Assembly (NCBI GenBank): GCA_944325615.1
Contig: CALVAU010000155.1
Coordinates: 1 to 14,887 of the forward strand
Length of the DNA stretch: 14,887 bases
Reading direction: 5' to 3'
DNA from: Candidatus Gastranaerophilales bacterium
GTDB lineage: Bacteria > Cyanobacteriota > Vampirovibrionia > Gastranaerophilales > Gastranaerophilaceae
Shown here: in pieces, positions 1 through 5,790 of the stretch
How the letters are laid out: every line of letters starts with the position of its first letter
Numbering within the stretch: position 1 is the first letter of the stretch
Notes under the pieces: model-generated
Told to the model about the DNA's origin: nothing
Seen by the model: the letters and a program-made list of their open reading frames with translations, nothing else
Database searches by the model: none
Translations under genes and position numbers: made by a program

Positions 1-65
1 ATTAATTTAGAATGTAAAATTTTAATATTATATTTACAATAACTGTCAATGTTGAATTTATTTGA

Positions 66-125
66 ATAATTTTTACTATAAATTTAGAGAATAATGCTAT
101 CTGGACTACCAGCACCACCATTTAA
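66..125 (+). pseudogene. Possible 3' remnant of an unidentified gene
   Basis: After an in-frame TGA at 63-65, an open frame of 19 codons ends at TAA (123-125), 22 bases before a strong plus-strand terminator. Its last codons encode NAIWTTSTTI and use C-ending codons (ATC, ACC, AGC, ACC, ACC) that stand out from the very AT-rich surroundings. A stop codon just upstream of a terminator is what the end of a gene looks like. The upstream sequence has stops in all frames, so the gene body has been replaced or lost. This is inference from composition and position. The stretch is short and could be chance. Confidence 0.25.
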
Positions 126-147
126 AACAACTAGAACAATTAAAATC

Positions 148-168
148 AGAGCCTAAGGGCTCTTTTTT
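148..168 (+). terminator. Rho-independent terminator
   Basis: A perfect 6-bp stem (AGAGCC at 148-153, GGCTCT at 158-163) closes a TAAG loop and runs directly into six T residues (163-168). It is GC-rich in an AT-rich flank. The T-run lies on the plus-strand side, so it would terminate rightward transcription from a gene left of the window or from the remnant ending at 125. A-rich sequence before the stem could give weak activity in the other direction. Confidence 0.75.
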
Positions 169-220
169 AATGCTTTCGATACATTTATCCTTTGAAGAAA
201 TTATTGCTGTTATTGTTGTG

Positions 221-260
221 TGTCAGGAGTTTTGACATAAAGTATCGCAAATTTGACATA
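221..260. mobile_element. Possible IS21-type insertion-sequence end (relic)
   Basis: The 9-mer TTTGACATA occurs at 231-239 and again at 252-260, exactly 21 bp apart. The first copy is preceded by TGTCA (221-225), the inverted complement of its TGACA core. Read on the minus strand, the segment has the form TATGTCAAA, then GCGATACTT, then TATGTCAAA, ending in TGACA. Repeated short motifs of this kind, with a TGTCA-like tip, recall the multiple terminal repeats of IS21-family elements. No transposase gene or second end is in the window, so at most this is a solo end. The resemblance is from memory, not from a search. Confidence 0.3.
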
Positions 261-379
261 CAACTCGGAAGTCTTTACAAAGTCTAATACATATACTCTT
301 TAAGCATATTTAATAGAGAAATTTGAGACTTTTCATATATTATTTGATAATTTATATGTTTACATATGAAAGATCAATA

Positions 380-1945
380 TTACGAAATTTCGTTATTATT
401 TTTTAACCGTCTTTTGTAATATTTTTTTCTAATTTCTCTTAAAATATCAATTTGTTTCATATCAATATTTTCAAACACTATTTTATCAACATAATTAATA
501 ATAGATTCTATATCTATACCTGATCTAAACATTTTATCTACGTGTTCAATATCTTTTGATTTTATTTTTTTATAGGGTATATACAGTGATTTAAATTCTG
601 ATGGAACAAGTTCATTAACCCCCCCACCATAAAATCTTCCATTATATTCACAAAGAGCTAATGTTAGTGAATTATAAAAGCAAAATGCAACAGACTTTGC
701 ATCATATATTTCTTTTAATCTTATATTATAAGCTATATCTGTAGTATAAACATTGGCACCATTTTGTACTAATTTAGGATAGATGTTATATCTTTTAAAA
801 AACATTAAATCCCCATTATTTATTATAGGAACATCAAACCAACGATTTCTTATTCGACATTTATATCTATCTCTAATTTTCATATTGTATTTATCGATAT
901 CATTTGATAAATATAATTTTAATTCCTTTGAAAAATCATTTTCCTTTATATTGCACAAATTAATTAGTTGCGTTGGCTTATCTGTATTTTCTAATTCATT
1001 TAAATCTTCTTTTTTAAATATAAGTAAATTGGGCATCAATGCACCTTTTGATATTATAGGCAAACAAGAATTAGTATTTAATAACTTAGAGGCTATCGAT
1101 TTATTTAAAATAAAATAATCATTTGCTCCAGTAACAATACCTGGAGATATTTCTCCAAGTTCTGATATTTTTAAATAATTTTTAGATAATTCTTTTAAAA
1201 AAGATGTTTCTTTATCGTTTATTATAGAATTTGACCACTTTTTTAAAGGTTTGTGACGACTAATTTTACTACTAGAAATTAGTTTCATATTGTTTATATT
1301 ATCATATGTTTTATATGTGATTGATGGCCTAATCTTGGGCTTATTTGTTAAATAAACTAAGCAAATATCTTGTTCGATTTCTTTAAAAACCTTTTCTTCA
1401 AAAGTTGTAATTTCAATATAATTAAACTGACTTTCTAAATAGTTTCGTAATCTTTCTGCATATTGAACCTGCAAAAATTCAAAAGGTAATACGAAATAAA
1501 TAATTCCATTTTGTTTTAGTAATTTTAAACTTCCTAAAACAAATGATACCCAAATATTTTGAAATATATTATCAGATAGATTAAAATAACGTAAAATTTC
1601 AGAATTAGTGTCTCTTTCGCTTTGTTTTAACTGTTTTTTTGCTATATATGGTGGATTCCCTATTATTAAATCGTATTTCTTGTTATTTTTTAATGCAAAT
1701 TTAATAAAATCAGAATGGATTAATTTTACATTATTTTTTCTATTTTTATAATCTTGAATTTTTTCAGGAAATAATTCAATCCCTGTAATATTCTTGTAGT
1801 TATTGTGAAGAAGTTCATCCATAAAACGTCCATCCCCAAAAGAGGGTTCTAAAATAGACATACTAAAATTCTTGTTAATTTTAGTTATCATATATTTAAT
1901 CAATTCATATGGCGTATAAAAAGATCCTGATTGTTTATTATTCAT
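380..1945 (-). CDS. TaqI-like DNA adenine-N6 methyltransferase
   Basis: This 521-residue enzyme is predicted to move a methyl group from S-adenosylmethionine to the N6 of adenine in a specific DNA site. The N-terminus carries motif X (GSFYTP, residues 7-12), motif I for SAM binding (LEPSFGDGRF, 32-41) and the catalytic NPPY motif IV (97-100). The motif order and the GIVTGAND segment in the C-terminal half are typical of M.TaqI-type enzymes; the part after about residue 230 is the likely target-recognition domain. The catalytic motifs are intact and the length is normal for the family. It is the last gene of a three-gene operon: its ATG overlaps the end of the RelA/SpoT-like gene by 8 bases (ATGAATAA), with a GA-rich ribosome site upstream. 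No restriction enzyme lies next to it, so it is either an orphan or the modifying arm of this operon. Methylase identity is secure; the recognition site cannot be read from sequence. Confidence 0.9.
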   Translation of the reverse strand: MNNKQSGSFYTPYELIKYMITKINKNFSMSILEPSFGDGRFMDELLHNNYKNITGIELFPEKIQDYKNRKNNVKLIHSDFIKFALKNNKKYDLIIGNPPYIAKKQLKQSERDTNSEILRYFNLSDNIFQNIWVSFVLGSLKLLKQNGIIYFVLPFEFLQVQYAERLRNYLESQFNYIEITTFEEKVFKEIEQDICLVYLTNKPKIRPSITYKTYDNINNMKLISSSKISRHKPLKKWSNSIINDKETSFLKELSKNYLKISELGEISPGIVTGANDYFILNKSIASKLLNTNSCLPIISKGALMPNLLIFKKEDLNELENTDKPTQLINLCNIKENDFSKELKLYLSNDIDKYNMKIRDRYKCRIRNRWFDVPIINNGDLMFFKRYNIYPKLVQNGANVYTTDIAYNIRLKEIYDAKSVAFCFYNSLTLALCEYNGRFYGGGVNELVPSEFKSLYIPYKKIKSKDIEHVDKMFRSGIDIESIINYVDKIVFENIDMKQIDILREIRKKYYKRRLKNNNEIS

Positions 1946-2951
1946 TTTTCTCTCTTCTTAATAAGATATTTGCTTCATTTCCCTTTATAGACAAAATATT
2001 TGAAAAATTTATATTATTTGGAATGTCCATATTTTCTGTTAGTAATAAATAATAAGGGTTTCCCTTCTGTTCTTTGGAATTAACAAATGTTTCAAAGTTG
2101 CTAAATTTTTGATTAATAATTGTTTGTACAATAATTTGAAAGGGTGATAACGATAAAGTATAACTACCACGTTTTTCTAAATTTTCGTTTTTCAATAGCT
2201 CTTCTAATTCTTCTAACTTTATATCTAATTTTGCTAATAAAGCTTGTGTATTTAATGCAAGTCTTCTTTTGTCAGCTGGTAATTTTTCATCGTTCCAAAA
2301 TTTTTTGTAAAATGCGATTATTGCATTTATAAATTTATAATGTTCGTGTATCTTATTAATATATTGAGTTTCGGCTAAATCTTCTGCATTGTTTATTGTT
2401 AATTCTATATTATCCAACATAGCTTTCATTTGTGAAACTATTCTTTCTCTACCCCAAGATATAGTATCTGTTTTGTATGAAAAATCATGTGTTGCGATTG
2501 CCCAAGCATGCTCCAAGAATGTTTTTATCTGAATTTCAAATATTAAATTGTGATAATCTTTAAATGGACCTATTTGTTTTGCTCGACAATACATTCTTAA
2601 AGAATCATACACGAAATTTTCTGGGCGAATCTTTGTATGTGTTAAATTTGTAGGTCTTGAATATAAAAAATTAAATTTTTCTTTTATAATTTTAGCAGCT
2701 TGTTCTATTGTTTCAATATTTTGTACAACAATTGTACAGGCAAATAAATCATCAATTTTTTCAATACCACTGTAACGACCGGTTTCAAGCTTTTGTGCAA
2801 AACTTTCTAATGATTTTACGCGATGTATATATAACCACTGATTATTGTTGCAGACTTCTTGCAAGTGCTTATTAATACTTAATTCCAGCTCTTTTGCTAC
2901 AGGTTCAAGTTCATAATATATGCTTTGTACTTGAGCAGAAATTTTCATCAT
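1938..2951 (-). CDS. RelA/SpoT-domain nucleotide pyrophosphokinase-like protein
   Basis: The 337-residue protein has one synthetase-like RelA/SpoT domain (about residues 35-165) and a helical, Lys/Glu-rich C-terminal half of unknown role. It has no HD hydrolase, TGS or ACT domain. Family proteins transfer pyrophosphate from ATP to GDP/GTP, and some small members modify ATP or tRNA and are toxic. Visible motifs are R44-x-K46-x3-S50-x3-K54 (ATP-side basic residues), D67/D68, Y115-D-S-L118 in the G-loop position, and E139-IQIKT followed by H148-AWA, H155 and Y159-K160. The two acidic metal-binding positions seem to be kept, but the usual Arg after the first acidic motif is Thr73, and the usual PKxxGYxSLH is RPENFVYDSLR. 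It starts 5 bases after the DUF262 stop, with AAGGG inside the end of that gene; a second ATG follows immediately. Likely cytosolic. Synthetase fold is likely, the exact product unknown. Confidence 0.82.
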   Translation of the reverse strand: MMKISAQVQSIYYELEPVAKELELSINKHLQEVCNNNQWLYIHRVKSLESFAQKLETGRYSGIEKIDDLFACTIVVQNIETIEQAAKIIKEKFNFLYSRPTNLTHTKIRPENFVYDSLRMYCRAKQIGPFKDYHNLIFEIQIKTFLEHAWAIATHDFSYKTDTISWGRERIVSQMKAMLDNIELTINNAEDLAETQYINKIHEHYKFINAIIAFYKKFWNDEKLPADKRRLALNTQALLAKLDIKLEELEELLKNENLEKRGSYTLSLSPFQIIVQTIINQKFSNFETFVNSKEQKGNPYYLLLTENMDIPNNINFSNILSIKGNEANILLRREKNE

Positions 2952-2956
2952 TTTAT

Positions 2957-4099
2957 TTATACCCTTGATATAAATTCCGTTAATGCATCGTGTCTATCCT
3001 TGCGTGGTGGTATTTCGGTAGATGCTCCAGAGCAATTTTCATAATATTTAATAACACATTGATATAGTTCATTTTGTCCTATTAAACTAGAGTACATAGT
3101 TGAATCTGTTCCAGAGACAGTTTCTAACATTTCGTAAAACATTTTTATTTTATTAATAAGATTACCATCAATCTCATAAATATTGTTTAATGCAAAATAT
3201 GCCCATAGTGAATATAAATGGGTTGTATTTTTCTTTTTGAAAAAGGTTGAAGATAATAACTGTGTTTCTTTTTCTATGCTAACAAGGAAAGATTTAATTG
3301 TGCTAAAACGGTTAAGTGCATTTTGTGCCATATCTTGTGAAAATACAAAGTCCCCGATTTCTGGATCTTCACCATCTTGGATAATTTTATCATATTTTAA
3401 ATACAATTCACTAATCGCATCCTGCGGAAACCCGACAAAATCATTTTCTAAAATAATTAACATTAAAATTGAAATAAATTCAGCATCTTTCATTCTAGCA
3501 GCTTTACCTTTAGTTGCAATACCAACATTTTTCCAGAATTTATTATCATTCTCTAGATTTTCTTCATTTGCTTCGTTTTCAACATTGTTAATTAACCAAC
3601 CATCAAATCTTGCATGTCTTAATTCTTGGTCTGTTAAGACTTTAGCATTTCTATTAAGCCTGTCAAAAACTTCTTTCCATAATTCATTCTGAACACCAGT
3701 AAGAATTTCTACAGTGAAATTATAATCATAAAATATTGATGATAATTCAGAGTCTTTTTCAATATCTTTCCACTTCTTCCCATCTAATCTTAAATCCCCA
3801 AAATCACTAGGAATAGAAAGCTTATTGTTATAAAAATCAAAAATTGTCTGAAGTCTTTGCTTACCATCAACAACAAAATACATTGTTTTCCCATTTTTGA
3901 TTTCTTTTTGTACATAAATAGCTGGGCAAGGAAAATTATTAAAAATAGTATTTAGAAAAAATTTCTTATCACTTCTACCCCAAATACTTTTACGTTGGTA
4001 TGGAGGATTTAAATCAATTTGATTCCAAGCATATAAATCTAAAAACCAAGATAAATCCTGCTGCGTAGGATTTCTTTTTATACCCAATTCTTTAATCAT
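2957..4099 (-). CDS. DUF262 domain protein (GmrS-like, DGxQR motif)
   Basis: This 380-residue protein has the DUF262 signature: NPPYQRKSIW (residues 31-40), then the FVVDGKQRLQT block with D78-G-K-Q-R82, and FDRLNRNAKVLTDQELRHA further on. DUF262 is related to the ParB/sulfiredoxin fold. It is found in GmrSD-type modification-dependent restriction enzymes, where it hydrolyses nucleotide to drive or license cleavage, and in other defence proteins. The usual nuclease partner domain, DUF1524 with its HNH motif, is absent; the C-terminal 150 residues look helical. It is the first gene of a minus-strand operon with the RelA/SpoT-like and methylase genes. The start is supported by AGGAGA six bases upstream of the ATG. 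Direct DNA cutting by this protein alone is doubtful. Sensing or gating of the next gene is the more natural reading, but that is inference. Confidence 0.88.
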   Translation of the reverse strand: MIKELGIKRNPTQQDLSWFLDLYAWNQIDLNPPYQRKSIWGRSDKKFFLNTIFNNFPCPAIYVQKEIKNGKTMYFVVDGKQRLQTIFDFYNNKLSIPSDFGDLRLDGKKWKDIEKDSELSSIFYDYNFTVEILTGVQNELWKEVFDRLNRNAKVLTDQELRHARFDGWLINNVENEANEENLENDNKFWKNVGIATKGKAARMKDAEFISILMLIILENDFVGFPQDAISELYLKYDKIIQDGEDPEIGDFVFSQDMAQNALNRFSTIKSFLVSIEKETQLLSSTFFKKKNTTHLYSLWAYFALNNIYEIDGNLINKIKMFYEMLETVSGTDSTMYSSLIGQNELYQCVIKYYENCSGASTEIPPRKDRHDALTEFISRV

Positions 4100-4127
4100 A
4101 ATTATTCTCCTATACTTGATGATATAA

Positions 4128-4136
4128 ATTTTACCA
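4128..4136 (-). promoter_or_regulatory. Candidate extended -10 promoter of the DUF262 operon
   Basis: On the minus strand TGG-TAAAAT lies about 29 bases before the DUF262 ATG, which would give a short leader containing the AGGAGA ribosome site. The -35 position 17 bases upstream (AACATT) is poor, but the extended TGn element can compensate. A 13-codon mini-ORF (MFMVKFISSSIGE) starts next to it and ends two bases before the DUF262 ATG. It lacks a well-placed ribosome site; a GGAGGTG lies 19 bases away. Confidence 0.4.
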
Positions 4137-4248
4137 TAAACATAATTATTAATGTTTTAATACACCTCCGAAGCAAAGAAGATATATCCTGATATTAAAA
4201 AGAGACTTTGTGGTATTTTAGTCGGAAGTTTTTGAAAAATTTGCAAAA

Positions 4249-4303
4249 TTTTAAACGGCGTTTAAAAACCGTTTAAAAAGTGTTTAAATGGTGTTCAAAA
4301 ATA
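4249..4303. repeat. Four 11-bp direct repeats (GTTTAAA) with an inverted copy
   Basis: Units begin at 4260, 4271, 4282 and 4293, an exact 11-bp period: GTTTAAAAACC, GTTTAAAAAGT, GTTTAAATGGT and GTTCAAAAATA. An inverted copy, TTTTAAAC (4249-4256), faces the first unit across GGC and makes an 8-bp perfect dyad. Eleven bases is about one helical turn, so all units lie on one face of the DNA. The array is about 150-200 bp upstream of the DUF262 start, between it and two small genes on the same strand. It looks like a multi-site operator or iteron array. An 11-bp period is not coding. Confidence 0.7.
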
Positions 4304-4347
4304 AAATTTATATTTTCTCAGTATACCAAACCGAATTCCCCAAATTA

Positions 4348-4512
4348 TTAAAATTCCATAAAATTGTCGTCTTTGTAGTTATAAAAAGGTTTGTTTAATT
4401 CCGTTTTACAAAAACTTTCAAATGCTGTTTGTAGTTCTTTCGTAAACTTTTTTCTAAATTCATGATAAGTTATTTCTGAGCTTTCTCTTGTCAACTTATT
4501 TTTCAAAATCAT
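4348..4512 (-). CDS. Small unknown protein, 54 aa, coupled to the 66-aa gene
   Basis: A short ORF starts with ATG inside the end of the 66-aa gene, overlapping it by 17 bases in another frame, and ends at TAA (4348-4350). The product begins MILKNKLTRESSEITYHEFR and ends in DDNFMEF; it is rich in Lys, Glu, Phe and Asn, soluble, without membrane segment or signal peptide, and probably helical. AGAGGG lies about eight bases before the ATG, a plausible ribosome site. The overlap suggests translational coupling with the upstream gene. A TTG start seven codons in is a weaker option. I do not recognise a family. Support comes from the overlap, the ribosome site and a protein-like composition. Confidence 0.5.
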   Translation of the reverse strand: MILKNKLTRESSEITYHEFRKKFTKELQTAFESFCKTELNKPFYNYKDDNFMEF

Positions 4513-4696
4513 CTTCAAACCCTCTTATATTATCAAGTTTTATGTTGTATCGCTTGCCATTTTTGTCGACGCAGGTAGCAAAGTCTACAGTTTTATGGGC
4601 AAACTTGTTTTTCCATAAACAAATTAACAGTCCAATTTTTTGAGTTTTAAGATTTAAAATCTTTGTTCCGTATAGCATATAATCTTTTTCAACCAT
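4496..4696 (-). CDS. Small unknown protein, 66 aa
   Basis: This encodes a 66-residue soluble protein with a likely small beta-fold: a GTKILNLKTQKIGLLI stretch, a WKNKFAHKTVDFATCVDKNG stretch, then YNIKLDNIRGFEDD. The pattern of a Gly-rich turn followed by DKNGKRYNIKLDNI resembles small SH3-like proteins of phages and accessory regions, but I cannot name a family. The start is well supported: AAAGGAG sits six bases before the ATG, and a TTGATA / GATAAA promoter pair lies just upstream. It is followed by the overlapping 54-aa gene and is on the same strand as the DUF262 operon, with the 11-bp repeats in between. It could be a regulator or accessory factor for that operon, or unrelated. Confidence 0.6.
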   Translation of the reverse strand: MVEKDYMLYGTKILNLKTQKIGLLICLWKNKFAHKTVDFATCVDKNGKRYNIKLDNIRGFEDDFEK

Positions 4697-4721
4697 AATC
4701 TGCTCCTTTCAAACTACACCA

Positions 4722-4750
4722 TTTATCACTTTCTTTGGAGTAAATATCAA
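4722..4750 (-). promoter_or_regulatory. Candidate promoter of the 66-aa/54-aa small genes
   Basis: On the minus strand, TTGATA (-35, 4745-4750) is followed after 17 bases by GATAAA (-10, 4722-4727; ATAAAT if shifted by one). Transcription would begin near 4715, leaving a leader of about 18 bases with AAAGGAG placed correctly for the ATG at 4696. Confidence 0.45.
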
Positions 4751-4821
4751 TGATATATCTAAAATGTATCATTCCAACACAATAATTTTTGAACATAATT
4801 TGAATAGCAATTAAACATATT

Positions 4822-4974
4822 TCATACAATATTTAAATTTTTAATTTCTAATTGATTTGATACAAAATAATCAATAACAATACTTCTGTTGTAAATATTT
4901 TTAAATAATTGAAATGAATGTTTATAAACTATTGGGGAGTAACATGGATTTTCACTTTTTCCTTGCAACTTCAT
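4822..4974 (-). CDS. Doubtful small ORF, 50 aa
   Basis: From an ATG at 4974 the frame gives a 50-residue peptide beginning MKLQGKSENPCYSPIVYKHS and ending in EIKNLNIV. A TTG at 5004 would add ten residues and follows a stop codon. Neither start has a convincing ribosome site. The composition is not clearly non-coding, and the ORF is on the same strand as the small genes that follow. No family is recognised. It could be a real small protein, a relic, or chance in AT-rich DNA. The rest of 4697-5082 holds only the candidate promoters on its two sides. Confidence 0.22.
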   Translation of the reverse strand: MKLQGKSENPCYSPIVYKHSFQLFKNIYNRSIVIDYFVSNQLEIKNLNIV

Positions 4975-5067
4975 ATATTGTGTCGTCTCAATAGTCAAAA
5001 ACAAAGTTCAAGTTATGAGTGAATAAATATCATCTATTCGAACGTATGTAAAATTTTGTAAAATAAG

Positions 5068-5073
5068 TATAAT
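5068..5073 (+). promoter_or_regulatory. Candidate -10 box giving a near-leaderless DUF5131 mRNA
   Basis: TATAAT ends nine bases before the ATG at 5083, so transcription would start about two bases before or at the start codon. No Shine-Dalgarno-like sequence is present in the AT-only bases before the ATG. No good -35 box is seen at 16-18 bases. The perfect consensus box and the absence of a ribosome site point to leaderless or nearly leaderless translation. Confidence 0.45.
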
Positions 5074-5082
5074 TTATTTATA

Positions 5083-5790
5083 ATGGCAGAAAAGTCAAAA
5101 ATTGAATGGACAGAATCAACTTGGAATCCGGTAACAGGTTGCACCAAAATTAGTGAAGGTTGCCAACATTGTTATGCTGAAAGAATGGCAAGACGCTTAT
5201 ATGCAATGGGGCAAGAAAAATACAAAAATTGTTTTATGGTTACAATGCATGAAGATTGTCTCGACGAACCGTTATCATGGAAAAAGCCACAAATAATATT
5301 CGTATGTTCGATGAGTGATTTGTTTCATAAAGATGTTCCAGATGAATTTATCATAAAGGTGTTTGAAGTGATGAATAAGGCATACTGGCATACATTCCAA
5401 GTTCTCACCAAAAGAGCTGAAAGGCTAGAACAAATTGCACCAAAATTAAGTTGGACAAAAAATATTTGGCTTGGAGTAACTGTTGAATCAGATAATCAAA
5501 AAAAACGTATTCCATATTTAATACGTACACCAGCTCATATTAAATATTTGTCAATAGAACCAATGATAACAGAAATCAAAGAATTATCATTGGAAAATAT
5601 TAACTGGGTTATTGTTGGAGGAGAGAGTGGACCGGGTGCAAGGCCAATTCAAGAGGACTGGGTAACTTCAATAAGAGATAATTGTATTGCACATGAAGTG
5701 CCGTTTTTCTTTAAGCAATGGGGTGGTGTAAATAAAAAGATTGCAGGATGCACTCTTCAGGGGCGAGAGTGGAAAGAATTACCTATATAA
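5083..5790 (+). CDS. DUF5131 (phage Gp37/Gp68) three-Cys-motif protein
   Basis: The 235-residue protein begins with the family's characteristic N-terminus, KIEWTESTWNPVTGC, followed by C20-x6-C27-x2-C30 (GCTKISEGCQHC), which is the three-cysteine motif. Further family blocks are FVCSMSDLFH, FQVLTKRAERL, WLGVTVES, WVIVGGESGPGARP and FFFKQWGG. The Cys cluster may bind an iron-sulfur centre or zinc and recalls radical-SAM-type proteins, but the reaction is not known. Length is normal and no key block is missing. The family N-terminus fixes the start even though no ribosome site precedes it. It is the only clear plus-strand gene in the window. It converges on the TcmP gene, the family's usual genomic partner, and their coding ends overlap by 12 bases (5779-5790). 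Confidence 0.9.
   Translation: MAEKSKIEWTESTWNPVTGCTKISEGCQHCYAERMARRLYAMGQEKYKNCFMVTMHEDCLDEPLSWKKPQIIFVCSMSDLFHKDVPDEFIIKVFEVMNKAYWHTFQVLTKRAERLEQIAPKLSWTKNIWLGVTVESDNQKKRIPYLIRTPAHIKYLSIEPMITEIKELSLENINWVIVGGESGPGARPIQEDWVTSIRDNCIAHEVPFFFKQWGGVNKKIAGCTLQGREWKELPI

Larger units (their letters stand above)
1..379. other. Gene-free left flank of the island
   Basis: No intact coding region is visible on either strand; the longest start-to-stop stretches are about 20 codons. The segment holds a possible 3' gene remnant, a plus-strand hairpin terminator and a TTTGACATA repeat resembling an insertion-sequence end, each listed separately. The next gene on the right ends at 380 on the minus strand, so its transcript runs leftwards into this segment. 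A 12-bp palindrome (ACGAAATTTCGT, 382-393) lies at that gene's stop codon, but no T-run follows it on the minus strand, so I do not call it a terminator. Confidence 0.6.

Noticed and set aside
96..120. ACCAGCACCACCA-like sequence suggesting the 3' CCA end of a tRNA or tmRNA
   Set aside because: No T-arm (GTTCRANYC) precedes it and no acceptor stem partner is present; it reads better as a short coding tail ending at TAA 123-125.
382..393. Perfect palindrome ACGAAATTTCGT at the methylase stop codon as a terminator
   Set aside because: AT-rich, no loop and no T-run after it on the minus strand; it partly encodes the last residues of the protein.
3183..3692. 169-aa plus-strand open frame
   Set aside because: It lies fully opposite the DUF262 gene, whose motifs are clear; it is rich in Ser, Phe and Leu, typical of an antisense shadow.
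4154..4173. GGAGGTG on the minus strand as a ribosome site for a leader peptide before DUF262
   Set aside because: The nearest ATG (13-codon mini-ORF) is 19 bases away, too far for normal initiation.
4249..4303. CRISPR array or plasmid origin iterons
   Set aside because: Units are 11 bp with no spacers, so not CRISPR; no replication initiator gene is present, so an origin is unsupported.
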